A DNA stretch of 9,245 nt, from NCBI GenBank assembly GCA_007134665.1, contig SLKH01000120.1, positions 1-9,245 of the forward strand, in the 5' to 3' direction. The notes under the pieces are model-generated. The model ran no database searches. It was not told the origin of the DNA and saw only the letters and a program-made list of their open reading frames with translations. Shown here one piece after another: positions 1 through 6,305 of this stretch (positions within the stretch are counted from its first letter, which is position 1; each line of letters opens with the position of its first letter). The position numbers and the translations under genes are program-made. The DNA comes from Balneolaceae bacterium (lineage in GTDB: Bacteria > Bacteroidota > Rhodothermia > Balneolales > Balneolaceae).

Positions 1-30
1 CCCTTGTCTGACGGAATAATCAGTTTCAAA

Positions 31-876
31 ATGCTGAACTTTTTCATTCACCTTCGCCTTCACTACCAGTTTTTTATTCTTTCAGGCGGGTACCTGATGG
101 GAGGATTACTGGTAGCCGAACCTGACTGGGTCACTTTTTGGTTTCAGTTTATCAATGTACATGTACTATTATTTGGCGGAGCAACTGTATTTAATTCATG
201 GCATGATAAAGATGAAGGTCCGATCGGCGGCCTTCAGAATCCGCCAAAAATGAAAAAGTGGATGCGTGATCTGTCTTTGATCCTGCAGTTTGCCGGTTTG
301 TTATGGGCATTGTTAGCAGGATATTTTTATTCAGGATTCTACCTGTTAAGTATTTTATTGTTTTGGCTCTACTCGACTCCTGTTGCAAGATGGAAAGGGA
401 GGCCGCTTTTAAGCCTTCTGGCTATCGGGATAAGCACCGGAACCAATTCGCTGATTATGGGTGCACTTGCTGCCGGTGCAGGGCCGGACGCATTGATCAT
501 CTTCGCGGGAATTGGCACAGCATTCATGATACTGAGTCTATACCCGGTGTCACAAATATACCAGATTGCAGATGACAGAAAACGCGGTGATATCACATTT
601 GCTTCTGAATACGGCTTGGACGGTGTCAGGTGGTTTAATGCCCTGACTTTTATTCTGGGAGTTGCCATCATAACTTTCGTGCTCTATTATTTATATCGGC
701 CGCTTTCAATGGTTTTTTTAGTTATTGGTATCCTGGTCTGGCTGATACTATTATGGTGGATTCGGACATTGAGTATGGACAGAGATCAGTATAATCAGGT
801 AATGAAGATTAAATATCTTGTTTCAGGTTCATTTGTTCTGTTCATCGTAACAGCTTTAATGATCAGACATCTTTAA
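31..876 (+). CDS. UbiA-family prenyltransferase, polytopic membrane protein
   Basis: The protein belongs to the UbiA superfamily, membrane enzymes that transfer a polyprenyl chain onto an aromatic or other acceptor using Mg2+. Counting from the ATG at 31 it is 281 residues. The sequence shows about eight or nine hydrophobic spans. The first Asp-rich motif is NSWHDKD (residues 55-61), an NxxxDxD form of the usual NDxxDxxxD. The second is QIADDRKRGD (178-187) in a cytosolic loop. Together these would bind the Mg2+-diphosphate. The frame is open to the left edge, with a TTG at 4, so the true start may be TTG 4 or lie outside the window; ATG 31 has no clear Shine-Dalgarno. The acceptor (quinone, heme, chlorophyll-like or lipid) cannot be told, because no quinone or heme gene is adjacent. 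The family call is firm and the substrate is unknown. Confidence 0.85.
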   Translation: MLNFFIHLRLHYQFFILSGGYLMGGLLVAEPDWVTFWFQFINVHVLLFGGATVFNSWHDKDEGPIGGLQNPPKMKKWMRDLSLILQFAGLLWALLAGYFYSGFYLLSILLFWLYSTPVARWKGRPLLSLLAIGISTGTNSLIMGALAAGAGPDALIIFAGIGTAFMILSLYPVSQIYQIADDRKRGDITFASEYGLDGVRWFNALTFILGVAIITFVLYYLYRPLSMVFLVIGILVWLILLWWIRTLSMDRDQYNQVMKIKYLVSGSFVLFIVTALMIRHL

Positions 877-913
877 TAAATATAATGGAATAATTTTAAC
901 GAAGGCTTTGTTA

Positions 914-919
914 TATATT
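914..919 (+). promoter_or_regulatory. weak -10-like box upstream of the short ORF and thioredoxin-like gene
   Basis: TATATT matches the sigma70 -10 consensus at 5 of 6 positions and lies 29 bases upstream of the ATG at 946. No good -35 box is seen at 16-18 bp. A perfect TATAAT at 881-886 also lacks a partner -35. The gap is AT-rich, so chance matches are likely. This is only a hint that the thioredoxin-like gene has its own transcript. Confidence 0.15.
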
Positions 920-942
920 AAAGATATGACGGCAGGAGAGGA

Positions 943-993
943 GTGATGAATAAAAAGTTTCATTCTGTCCGAATGCCCGAAAAGAAGTATTGA
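943..993 (+). CDS. short upstream ORF (15-16 codons) with strong tandem ribosome-binding site
   Basis: An ATG at 946, or a GTG at 943 in the same frame, opens a 15-codon reading frame encoding a basic peptide, MNKKFHSVRMPEKKY, that ends at TGA 991-993. In front of it sits a doubled AGGAG (934-938 and 939-943). The first copy is 7 bases from the ATG, which is ideal spacing, and it is far stronger than anything in front of the main downstream gene. The short ORF is in the same frame as the thioredoxin-like gene, separated from it by TGA-AAA-TGA-AAG and then ATG 1003. It may be a leader peptide that couples translation by termination and re-initiation. It may also be a chance ORF, or the remains of a longer N-terminus. 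No family is recognised. Confidence 0.35.
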   Translation: MMNKKFHSVRMPEKKY

Positions 994-1002
994 AAATGAA
1001 AG

Positions 1003-1647
1003 ATGACAGGTAATAGATATATGACTGCTACGGATACAATTTTGTTAAATCCGGAAATTATAAATAAAAGCTATTCCTACAAGGAATACCGGGAACTTAT
1101 CGAAAAGTTATTGGATAAAGAGAAAACAACAGGTGAAAACCATTCTGAGGAGATGCTTCATTATTCAAGAATGAATCTTCACAGGATGGATCGTCATGAT
1201 AAATACGCAGAAATGAAACCTGCTCTGGAACGGGTTCTCAGAAACCTGAATCGGAAGTTCCTCTGGGTGGTGCTTGTTGAAGGGTGGTGTAGCGATGTAG
1301 CACAAAACCTTCCGATAATTAATAAGATGGCAGAGGCAACTGAAAAAATTGAGTTGAAACTGATTTTGAGAGATGAGAACCTTGAGATTATGGATCAGTT
1401 CCTGACCGACGGCCGAAGCCGGTCTATACCAAAACTTATTTGCATGGATGCAGATTCACATGAAGTTCTTGGATCCTGGGGCCCGCGGCCAGATACAGCA
1501 CAGCAAATGGCGAAAGACCTGAAATACATGAATGACCTTTTACTGAAAGAAGGAGTGGAAAGGCTGCACAAATGGTATGCTGATGATAAAAACGAAGAAA
1601 TCCAGGAAGAATTTTTGAAGCTGATTCCTGAATGGGAAAAAGGATAA
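1003..1647 (+). CDS. thioredoxin-family protein with a single active-site cysteine
   Basis: This 214-residue cytosolic protein has no signal peptide and carries a thioredoxin fold in its C-terminal half. The active-site region is EGWCSDVAQNLP (93-104), resembling the WCxD(A/V)AQNLP signature of a thioredoxin-like family common in Bacteroidota (Thioredoxin_9-like). The cis-proline motif SIPKLI is at 141-146, and a WGPRP motif follows at 159-163. Cys96 is followed by Ser-Asp-Val, so the second cysteine of CxxC is absent, and Cys147 is the only other cysteine. It therefore cannot be an ordinary dithiol oxidoreductase; a monothiol or binding role is possible. The first about 75 residues are a charged helical extension. 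ATG 1003 has no good ribosome-binding site. ATG 1021 (Met7), with AGG 10 bases upstream, is an alternative. Translation may be coupled to the short ORF just upstream. The family is fairly sure and the function is unknown. Confidence 0.85.
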   Translation: MTGNRYMTATDTILLNPEIINKSYSYKEYRELIEKLLDKEKTTGENHSEEMLHYSRMNLHRMDRHDKYAEMKPALERVLRNLNRKFLWVVLVEGWCSDVAQNLPIINKMAEATEKIELKLILRDENLEIMDQFLTDGRSRSIPKLICMDADSHEVLGSWGPRPDTAQQMAKDLKYMNDLLLKEGVERLHKWYADDKNEEIQEEFLKLIPEWEKG

Positions 1648-1699
1648 AGAATGGCTCATTGAGTAACAGGGAAGGCAAAACGACAGTAATCTGTGCGAA

Positions 1700-1729
1700 T
1701 TGAAATGCAGTTTACAAGTTGGTTATACC
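1700..1729 (+). promoter_or_regulatory. possible sigma70-like promoter for the aminotransferase gene
   Basis: TTGAAA (1700-1705, 5 of 6 to consensus) is followed after 18 bp by TATACC (1724-1729, 4 of 6). It lies in the 156-base gap after the thioredoxin-like gene and about 75 bases before the aminotransferase start. A separate promoter here is plausible because the gap is too long for tight operon coupling. The match is modest and could be chance. Confidence 0.25.
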
Positions 1730-1803
1730 AGCAGCTTTGAGTTTAATATAGTTACCTCTCCTGATTAAATGATACACTGCCTAAACTGACACACTGATAA
1801 GTT

Positions 1804-2991
1804 ATGTCTCATTTACGGGAAAATTTTTATCGCCATATTGCTCAAACAAGTGAAAGCCCCATAGGGCTTGAAATCGAACAGGCTGAAGGGTGCTACCTCT
1901 ACACAACTGATGGAAAACGCTATGTGGATTTAATTTCCGGTATTGCAGTGAGCAGCCTTGGGCACAGGCACCCATCGGTAATTAAAGCCATAAAGGATCA
2001 GGTTGACCGTCACCTTCATGTAATGGTCTTTGGTGAGTTTATTCAGAAACCACAATCTGAATTCGCTGAACTTCTAACTGCTCACCTTCCGGAATCTCTT
2101 AGCCAGGTCTACTTTGTAAACAGTGGCACTGAGGCAAATGAAGGAGCTTTAAAACTGGCAAAAAAACATACCGGCCGCTCTCGCTTTATCTCATTTAAAA
2201 ACAGTTATCACGGTGATACACATGGCTCGTTGAGTGTGACCGGAAGGGATATCTACCGGGATCCATATAAACCCCTGCTGCCAGGGGTTGAATTCCTGGA
2301 ATTTAATGAACCGAATCAGCTCGGGAGCATCACCGATCAAACAGCAGCTGTGATTATGGAACCGGTCCAGGGAGAAGGAGGTGTGATACCTGCTGATGTT
2401 GATTGGCTGAAGAGCCTTCGCCGGCGATGTAATGAAACCGGAACTCTTTTAATTTTTGATGAAATACAAACCGGTTTTTTTCGGACAGGAACCCTTTTTG
2501 CATTCGAACAATATGATGTAATCCCCGATATCCTGTGCCTTGCAAAAGCGATGGGCGGAGGGATGCCAATGGGAGCATTTGTATCCTCTCCGGAAATCAT
2601 GAAAGTATTTAAATATAATCCGCCATTGAATCATGTAACGACGTTTGGTGGTCACCCGGTGAGCTGTGCTGCAGCATGTGCAAATCTAAAAACCCTTTTG
2701 GCTGAAGGCCTTGGAAGAAATGCAGTGAAGATTGAGAAGGTTGCCAGGGAAATGCTTCACGGCAAGGGTATTGTGGAGTTAAGAGGAAGAGGGGCCATGC
2801 TCGGTTTACAACTTGAGTCAAACCGGCTCACGAAAAAAGTGGTTGAAAAATCTTTTCATCAAGGATTGATCCTGGGCTGGACTCTGCACTCCGATACATT
2901 AATTCGAATTGCACCTCCGTTAGTCATCGATTCCAAACTATTAAGAGAATCATTTCAAATCATTCTTGATAGTGTGGAATCAGCTCTTTAG
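1804..2991 (+). CDS. class III PLP-dependent aminotransferase (acetylornithine/ornithine aminotransferase-like)
   Basis: This 395-residue, full-length fold-type I class III aminotransferase moves an amino group, typically from an omega-amino acid, to a keto acid using pyridoxal phosphate. The visible motifs run in the expected order: phosphate-binding SGTEANE (107-113), SYHGDTHGS (134-142) where His136 stacks on PLP, EPVQGEGG (186-193), the FDEIQTGFFRTG stretch (218-229) with Asp219 contacting the pyridine nitrogen, Schiff-base Lys248 in LAKAMGGGMPMG, TFGGHPVS (280-287), and RIAPPL (368-373) near the C-terminus. FFRTG differs from the commoner GxGRTG. The ATG at 1804 has no Shine-Dalgarno, but the protein begins where the family does. 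No arginine, lysine or proline pathway gene is adjacent, so the substrate cannot be fixed; acetylornithine, ornithine, 4-aminobutyrate or lysine are all possible. The gene stands alone between gaps of 156 and 146-158 bases. Confidence 0.9.
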   Translation: MSHLRENFYRHIAQTSESPIGLEIEQAEGCYLYTTDGKRYVDLISGIAVSSLGHRHPSVIKAIKDQVDRHLHVMVFGEFIQKPQSEFAELLTAHLPESLSQVYFVNSGTEANEGALKLAKKHTGRSRFISFKNSYHGDTHGSLSVTGRDIYRDPYKPLLPGVEFLEFNEPNQLGSITDQTAAVIMEPVQGEGGVIPADVDWLKSLRRRCNETGTLLIFDEIQTGFFRTGTLFAFEQYDVIPDILCLAKAMGGGMPMGAFVSSPEIMKVFKYNPPLNHVTTFGGHPVSCAAACANLKTLLAEGLGRNAVKIEKVAREMLHGKGIVELRGRGAMLGLQLESNRLTKKVVEKSFHQGLILGWTLHSDTLIRIAPPLVIDSKLLRESFQIILDSVESAL

Positions 2992-3097
2992 CTGTTTTCA
3001 AAATCGCTTACCTGTATCCTGTATTATGATAATAAACTTCTGCCAGGATTCAGGTTCAGACATTACTTGAACCAATCTGAGGGCCGGATAAACTCTG

Positions 3098-3126
3098 TTG
3101 CCATTATCCATGCTTTTGCTTAAAAT
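3098..3126 (+). promoter_or_regulatory. sigma70-like promoter for the radical SAM gene
   Basis: TTGCCA (3098-3103, 5 of 6 to TTGACA) and TAAAAT (3121-3126, 5 of 6 to TATAAT) are separated by exactly 17 bp. This is the best -35/-10 pair found in the window. Transcription would start near 3132-3134, leaving an extremely short leader: about 5 bases to ATG 3138 or about 17 to ATG 3150. The -10 box lies in the first copy of an 11-bp tandem repeat. Confidence 0.45.
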
Positions 3127-3141
3127 ATGTATAAAATATGT
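3121..3141 (+). repeat. 11-bp tandem repeat overlapping promoter and start region
   Basis: TAAAATATGTA (3121-3131) is followed directly by TAAAATATGT (3132-3141), nearly two full copies with a period of 11. Each copy contains TAAAAT, a -10-like hexamer, followed by ATG. The second ATG (3138) is in frame with the radical SAM protein and the first (3127) is not. The pattern looks like a slippage duplication that copied a -10 box by about one helical turn. Confidence 0.6.
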
Positions 3142-3149
3142 GCAAAAGT

Positions 3150-4196
3150 ATGAGGCCGATTAAAGGAAGGGGCTCCTCGGATAACCCGTTAAACCGGTTT
3201 GAAGATGTCTACCTGGATTATGAAGTGGATGAGGAATCAGGTGAAAAGCCATCATCTGATACGAAATTTTTGCGGGATGATACGGCGGATATTATATCGA
3301 CGAATAACAGCCCGGATATCCCTTTTAATAAAAGTATTAATCCCTACCGGGGGTGTGAACACGGTTGTATTTACTGTTATGCCAGGCCTACCCATGAATT
3401 CCTTGGTATGTCGCCCGGTCTTGATTTTGAATCTAAGATCGTTGTCAAATATGATGCTGCGAATCTCTTAAGGGCTACTTTGTCAAAAAAATTCTGGAAG
3501 CCTGAACCGATTGTGATGAGTGGGGTTACAGATCCCTATCAGCCGGTGGAGAGAAAGCTTGAAATTACTCGCGGGTGTCTTGAGGTTCTTGCAGAAGCAA
3601 ATCAACCGACAGGTATCATCACAAAGAATTTTCTGGTAACACGTGATACAGATTTTTTGCAGAAACTGGCAAAGGTAAATGCGGTTCGGGTTGCCATCTC
3701 AATAACGACTTTTGACAGGGAGTTAGCCAGATTGATGGAGCCCCGGACTTCAAGTCCTGATCGCCGTATGCAAGCTGTAAAAATATTATCTGATCATGGG
3801 ATACCCGTACGTGTTATGGTTGCCCCGGTGATTCCCGGCCTGACAGATCATGAAATGGTTCCCATCCTGGATGCTTCTGCAGAAGCAGGTGCTGTAGAAG
3901 CCGGGTATACACTTCTGAGATTGCCTTATGGCGTGAAAGATTTATTCATTCAATGGCTCGAACAGCACTATCCGGACAGAAAAAGTAAAGTGTTGAACAG
4001 GATCCTCGATTTCCGTAATGGAAAACTGAACCGGTCAGAGTTCGGCGAACGATTCAGGGGATCAGGGCATTATGCGAAACAGATTCAGGACCTGTTCCAT
4101 CATCAGGTATACCGCTTAGGCTTGAACAAGGAGAGGAAAGAATTGTCAGCGAAGCATTTCCGACGGCCATCTGGTAATCAGCTGACCCTGTTCTGA
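3150..4196 (+). CDS. PA0069/SplB-type radical SAM protein
   Basis: This radical SAM enzyme belongs to the group related to spore photoproduct lyase (COG1533) and known as PA0069-type; the reaction for this subgroup is not established. Numbering from ATG 3150 (348 residues), RGCEHGCIYCYARPTHE holds the CxxxCxxC cluster cysteines 69, 73 and 76 that bind [4Fe-4S] and SAM. SGVTDPYQPVERK follows at 124-136, then a TIM-barrel-like body with VMVAPVIPGLTD at 223-234. The opening MRPIKGRGSSDNPLNRFE looks like the family N-terminus, which is why ATG 3150 is preferred over in-frame ATG 3138, which adds four residues. The C-terminus FRRPSGNQLTLF ends in a pentapeptide resembling the bacterial sliding-clamp motif QL(S/D)LF. 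It is preceded by its own promoter-like site and followed by an 88-base gap, so it is probably monocistronic. Confidence 0.88.
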   Translation: MRPIKGRGSSDNPLNRFEDVYLDYEVDEESGEKPSSDTKFLRDDTADIISTNNSPDIPFNKSINPYRGCEHGCIYCYARPTHEFLGMSPGLDFESKIVVKYDAANLLRATLSKKFWKPEPIVMSGVTDPYQPVERKLEITRGCLEVLAEANQPTGIITKNFLVTRDTDFLQKLAKVNAVRVAISITTFDRELARLMEPRTSSPDRRMQAVKILSDHGIPVRVMVAPVIPGLTDHEMVPILDASAEAGAVEAGYTLLRLPYGVKDLFIQWLEQHYPDRKSKVLNRILDFRNGKLNRSEFGERFRGSGHYAKQIQDLFHHQVYRLGLNKERKELSAKHFRRPSGNQLTLF

Positions 4197-4284
4197 GTTT
4201 TCGACATTGAACGGATTTAAAAGGTGTGAATAGTATGATCACTTCCTTATCTTTCAATAAATTGTAATAAAACATGAATATTCA

Positions 4285-4860
4285 ATGGCTGCTGTAGAAT
4301 CGACAATGCTTGATCTCGGGACGAAAGCTCCTGATTTTTCATTGCAGGATGTGATTAGCGGGAAAAAAGTATCTCTAAGTGACTATAATGGCAATAAGGC
4401 TTTCCTTGTGATGTTTATCTGTAATCACTGCCCGTATGTTAAAAATATCAAGAAAGCATTGGTGCAATATGCTGAGGATTATCTGCCAAAAGGAGTAGGG
4501 ATTGTAGCGATAAGTTCTAATGATGTTGATAATTATCCTGACGATTCTCCTGAAAAAATGAAAAAGGATGCTGAACAGTTCGGTTATCCATTCCCATATC
4601 TCTTCGATGAATCCCAGAAGGTCGCAAAAAAATACAAAGCAGCATGTACCCCTGATTTCTATTTGTTTGATGAAAATCTGGAACTTCAATATCGCGGCCA
4701 GTTTGATGACAGCCGGCCCGGAAATAATAGACCGGTTACTGGGAAAGATCTCCGGGAAGCTACTGATCAGGTATTGGCCGGAGAAGAGGTTCCTGAAGAC
4801 CAGGTTCCGAGTATAGGCTGTAATATCAAATGGAAAAAAGGAAACACACCGGATTATTAA
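4285..4860 (+). CDS. PRX-like thioredoxin-fold protein (AhpC/TSA-related)
   Basis: This 191-residue cytosolic protein belongs to the peroxiredoxin-like/TlpA-like thioredoxin superfamily (PRX_like1 type). It opens with LGTKAPDFSLQDV (11-23). The active-site region is MFICNHCPYVK (43-53) with Cys46 and Cys49, a CNHC arrangement in place of CGPC. FPYLFDESQKVAKKY (103-117), AACTPDFYLFD (119-129, Cys121), YRGQFDDSRPG (136-146) and the closing VPSIGCNIKWK (174-184, Cys179) are all hallmarks of this family. It is presumably a thiol oxidoreductase or peroxidase, but the physiological substrate is not known. ATG 4285 lacks a Shine-Dalgarno, and ATG 4306 (Met8) is a shorter alternative close to the conserved domain. 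The next gene, pdxH, starts 7 bases after the stop, so the two are almost certainly co-transcribed. Confidence 0.9.
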   Translation: MAAVESTMLDLGTKAPDFSLQDVISGKKVSLSDYNGNKAFLVMFICNHCPYVKNIKKALVQYAEDYLPKGVGIVAISSNDVDNYPDDSPEKMKKDAEQFGYPFPYLFDESQKVAKKYKAACTPDFYLFDENLELQYRGQFDDSRPGNNRPVTGKDLREATDQVLAGEEVPEDQVPSIGCNIKWKKGNTPDY

Positions 4861-4867
4861 TAATGAT

Positions 4868-5512
4868 ATGGCTTCACTGAATATTGCGGAACTAAGGCGC
4901 TCTTACACGAAAAGCGGCCTTCTCGAAGAAGAGTTACCTTCTGAACCGGTTGAACAAATACGGTTATGGATTCGTCAGGCAGTAGAATCGGAAGTGCTGG
5001 AACCCAACGCCATGACGCTTTCAACGGTTAAAGAAGGCGGAAGCCCGGATTCACGTATGGTATTGTTAAAAGGGATTGAAGGCAACTCAGTTTCATTTTT
5101 TACCAATTATCAAAGTGAAAAAGCAACTGATTTGGAAATATGTCCGAAGGCAAGCTGCTGCTTCTGGTGGCCGGAACTGGAGCGTCAGTTACGATTGCGG
5201 GGAGATGTGGAAAGAGTATCCAGGAAAGAAAGTGCTGAATACTTTGCAACCCGGCCAAGAGAAAGCCAGATTGGTGCCTGGGCATCAGATCAAAGTAAAC
5301 TGTTACAAAGCAGGAATGAATTGATTCAGAAGTTCAGTGAATTTGAAGAAAAATTCAGCGGCTCAGAAGTTCCGGTGCCCGACCACTGGGGAGGATACAG
5401 GATTAAACTGATAGAAGTGGAATTCTGGCAGGGCCGCCCCGGGCGCCTGCACGACCGCATCCGGTATCACAAAAAAGACAATCAATGGAATAGATTCAGG
5501 CTCTTCCCCTGA
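4868..5512 (+). CDS. pdxH: pyridoxamine 5'-phosphate oxidase
   Basis: PdxH is an FMN-dependent enzyme that oxidises pyridoxine or pyridoxamine 5'-phosphate to pyridoxal 5'-phosphate with O2, completing PLP synthesis or salvage. At 214 residues it has the usual length. It shows the N-terminal MxxLRxxYxxxGLLEEEL-like start, the FMN-binding SRMVLLKG (62-69) and FFTNYQSEKATDL (77-89), RQLRLRGDVERV (106-117), SxxSQIGAWAS-like RESQIGAWAS (131-140), and the C-terminal VEFWQGRPGRLHDRIRY (184-200), whose RLHDR supplies PLP-phosphate and base contacts. It ends NRFRLFP, like the RLxP terminus of the family. It sits 7 bases after the PRX-like gene and 2 bases before trmB, so it is the middle gene of a tight operon. 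The aminotransferase upstream is a PLP user but is not part of this transcript. Confidence 0.96.
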   Translation: MASLNIAELRRSYTKSGLLEEELPSEPVEQIRLWIRQAVESEVLEPNAMTLSTVKEGGSPDSRMVLLKGIEGNSVSFFTNYQSEKATDLEICPKASCCFWWPELERQLRLRGDVERVSRKESAEYFATRPRESQIGAWASDQSKLLQSRNELIQKFSEFEEKFSGSEVPVPDHWGGYRIKLIEVEFWQGRPGRLHDRIRYHKKDNQWNRFRLFP

Positions 5513-5514
5513 TT

Positions 5515-6174
5515 ATGGGTAAAAACAAGCTTCAGCGTTACAAAGATATCCGGGATCTGGAGAATGTATTTGAATACACCGATTTCCGGGAAACCGGACC
5601 TGAAAAGCCGAAAGGAAAATGGGCAGGGATATTTGGAAATCAGAATCCGTTGATTCTTGAACTGGCCTGCGGAAAAGGTGAATACACTCTAAACCTCGCC
5701 CGCAGGTATCCTGATAAAAATTTCATTGGAATTGATATCAAAGGTGCCAGAGTCTGGGTTGGTGCCAATCGTGCCAAAGATGAGTCTCTACAAAATGTAC
5801 ACTTCATTCGGATGTTTATTGATCATGTTGAGGAGTATTTTGATCACCGGGAAGTCGATGAAATCTGGATACCATTCCCCGATCCTTACCTGAGAGAAAA
5901 GAAAGAAAACAAAAGACTGACCTCTAAACGTTTTTTAGAGAGATACCGGGCATTTTTAAAACCCGGCGGTATTGTCCATTTAAAGACAGATTCAGATCCG
6001 TTATTTAATTTCACACTTGATGTCATCCAATCTGAAAACTGTCACATACACCGGCTGGTTCAGGATGTATATGGTGAAGCACCTGATGATCCGCTGCTTT
6101 CCATTCAAACCTTTTATGAAAAACAGCATCTGAGTAATAATAAGACAATTAAATATGTAAGCTTTTCTCTCTGA
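5515..6174 (+). CDS. trmB: tRNA (guanine-N7-)-methyltransferase
   Basis: TrmB methylates N7 of guanosine 46 in the variable loop of tRNAs using SAM. The 219-residue protein shows the SAM-binding motif ELACGKGEYT (49-58) and acidic loop GIDIKGAR (72-79). The catalytic-region IPFPDPY (119-125) is followed by KRLTSKRFLERY (133-144), a local replacement of the proteobacterial FPDPWPKKRHxKRR form. LKTDSD (156-161) and the closing IQTFYEKQHL (197-206) correspond to the conserved T-x-Y/F-E motif near the C-terminus. The ATG lies 2 bases after the pdxH stop with no separate ribosome-binding site, implying translational coupling. The coding region ends at 6174, and the 153 bases after it form the control region of the next operon. 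Confidence 0.95.
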   Translation: MGKNKLQRYKDIRDLENVFEYTDFRETGPEKPKGKWAGIFGNQNPLILELACGKGEYTLNLARRYPDKNFIGIDIKGARVWVGANRAKDESLQNVHFIRMFIDHVEEYFDHREVDEIWIPFPDPYLREKKENKRLTSKRFLERYRAFLKPGGIVHLKTDSDPLFNFTLDVIQSENCHIHRLVQDVYGEAPDDPLLSIQTFYEKQHLSNNKTIKYVSFSL

Positions 6175-6229
6175 ACCACCTGTTCACCCGCCAGGCAGAG
6201 TACCGAGTCGTGAATAAGATTGGCTTTGG

Positions 6230-6241
6230 TTTTACGTAAAA
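6230..6241. promoter_or_regulatory. 12-bp perfect palindrome in the regulator control region
   Basis: TTTTACGTAAAA is a perfect even-centred palindrome 56 bases after trmB and about 86 bases before the TetR start. It differs in symmetry from the two odd-centred palindromes downstream, so if it is a protein site it may belong to another regulator. A chance AT-rich palindrome cannot be ruled out. Confidence 0.3.
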
Positions 6242-6284
6242 ATGGGGTAACTCCTCTTGAAATACTTGATTTTGCCTGAGTTTT

Positions 6285-6297
6285 TGATAACTTATCA
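6285..6297. promoter_or_regulatory. candidate TetR operator 1 (13-bp palindrome)
   Basis: TGATAACTTATCA is a perfect 6-1-6 inverted repeat, 30 bases before the ATG of the TetR gene. It overlaps both a -35-like TTGATA (6284-6289) and a -10-like TATCAT (6293-6298), so bound protein would block transcription from either placement. TetR-family proteins commonly bind such short palindromes as dimers in their own promoter. Its centre (6291) is 21 bp from that of the second palindrome. Confidence 0.45.
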
Positions 6298-6305
6298 TAT
6301 GCTAC

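Noticed and set aside
897..913. Stem-loop TAACGAA-GGC-TTTGTTA after the UbiA gene, considered as a terminator
   Set aside because: The stem is AT-rich with one G-T pair and is not followed by a run of T on the + strand, so it does not look like an intrinsic terminator.
991..999. Two in-frame TGA codons before the thioredoxin-like gene as recoded selenocysteine or readthrough
   Set aside because: Neither TGA lies in the conserved thioredoxin fold and no selenocysteine-type hairpin is evident. Ordinary termination with re-initiation is simpler.
2337..2821. Several long minus-strand open frames opposite the aminotransferase gene
   Set aside because: They overlap a firmly identified gene, overlap each other in different frames and show no recognisable domain, so they are shadows of the coding strand.
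3053..3073. Inverted repeat GGTTCA...TGAACC with a 9-base loop in the gap after the aminotransferase
   Set aside because: It has only 6 pairs and no T-tract, and it sits upstream of the radical SAM promoter. It is too weak to call a terminator and has no linked regulator.
4207..4236. TTGAAC-18 bp-TAGTAT as a promoter for the PRX-like/pdxH/trmB operon
   Set aside because: Each hexamer matches at only 4 of 6 positions, and TATGAT at 4234-4239 has no correctly spaced -35. A promoter is expected in this gap but cannot be placed.
6172..6186. TGAAC-CACCT-GTTCA hairpin at the trmB stop codon
   Set aside because: A 5-bp stem with no following T-run; short stems of this kind are expected by chance.
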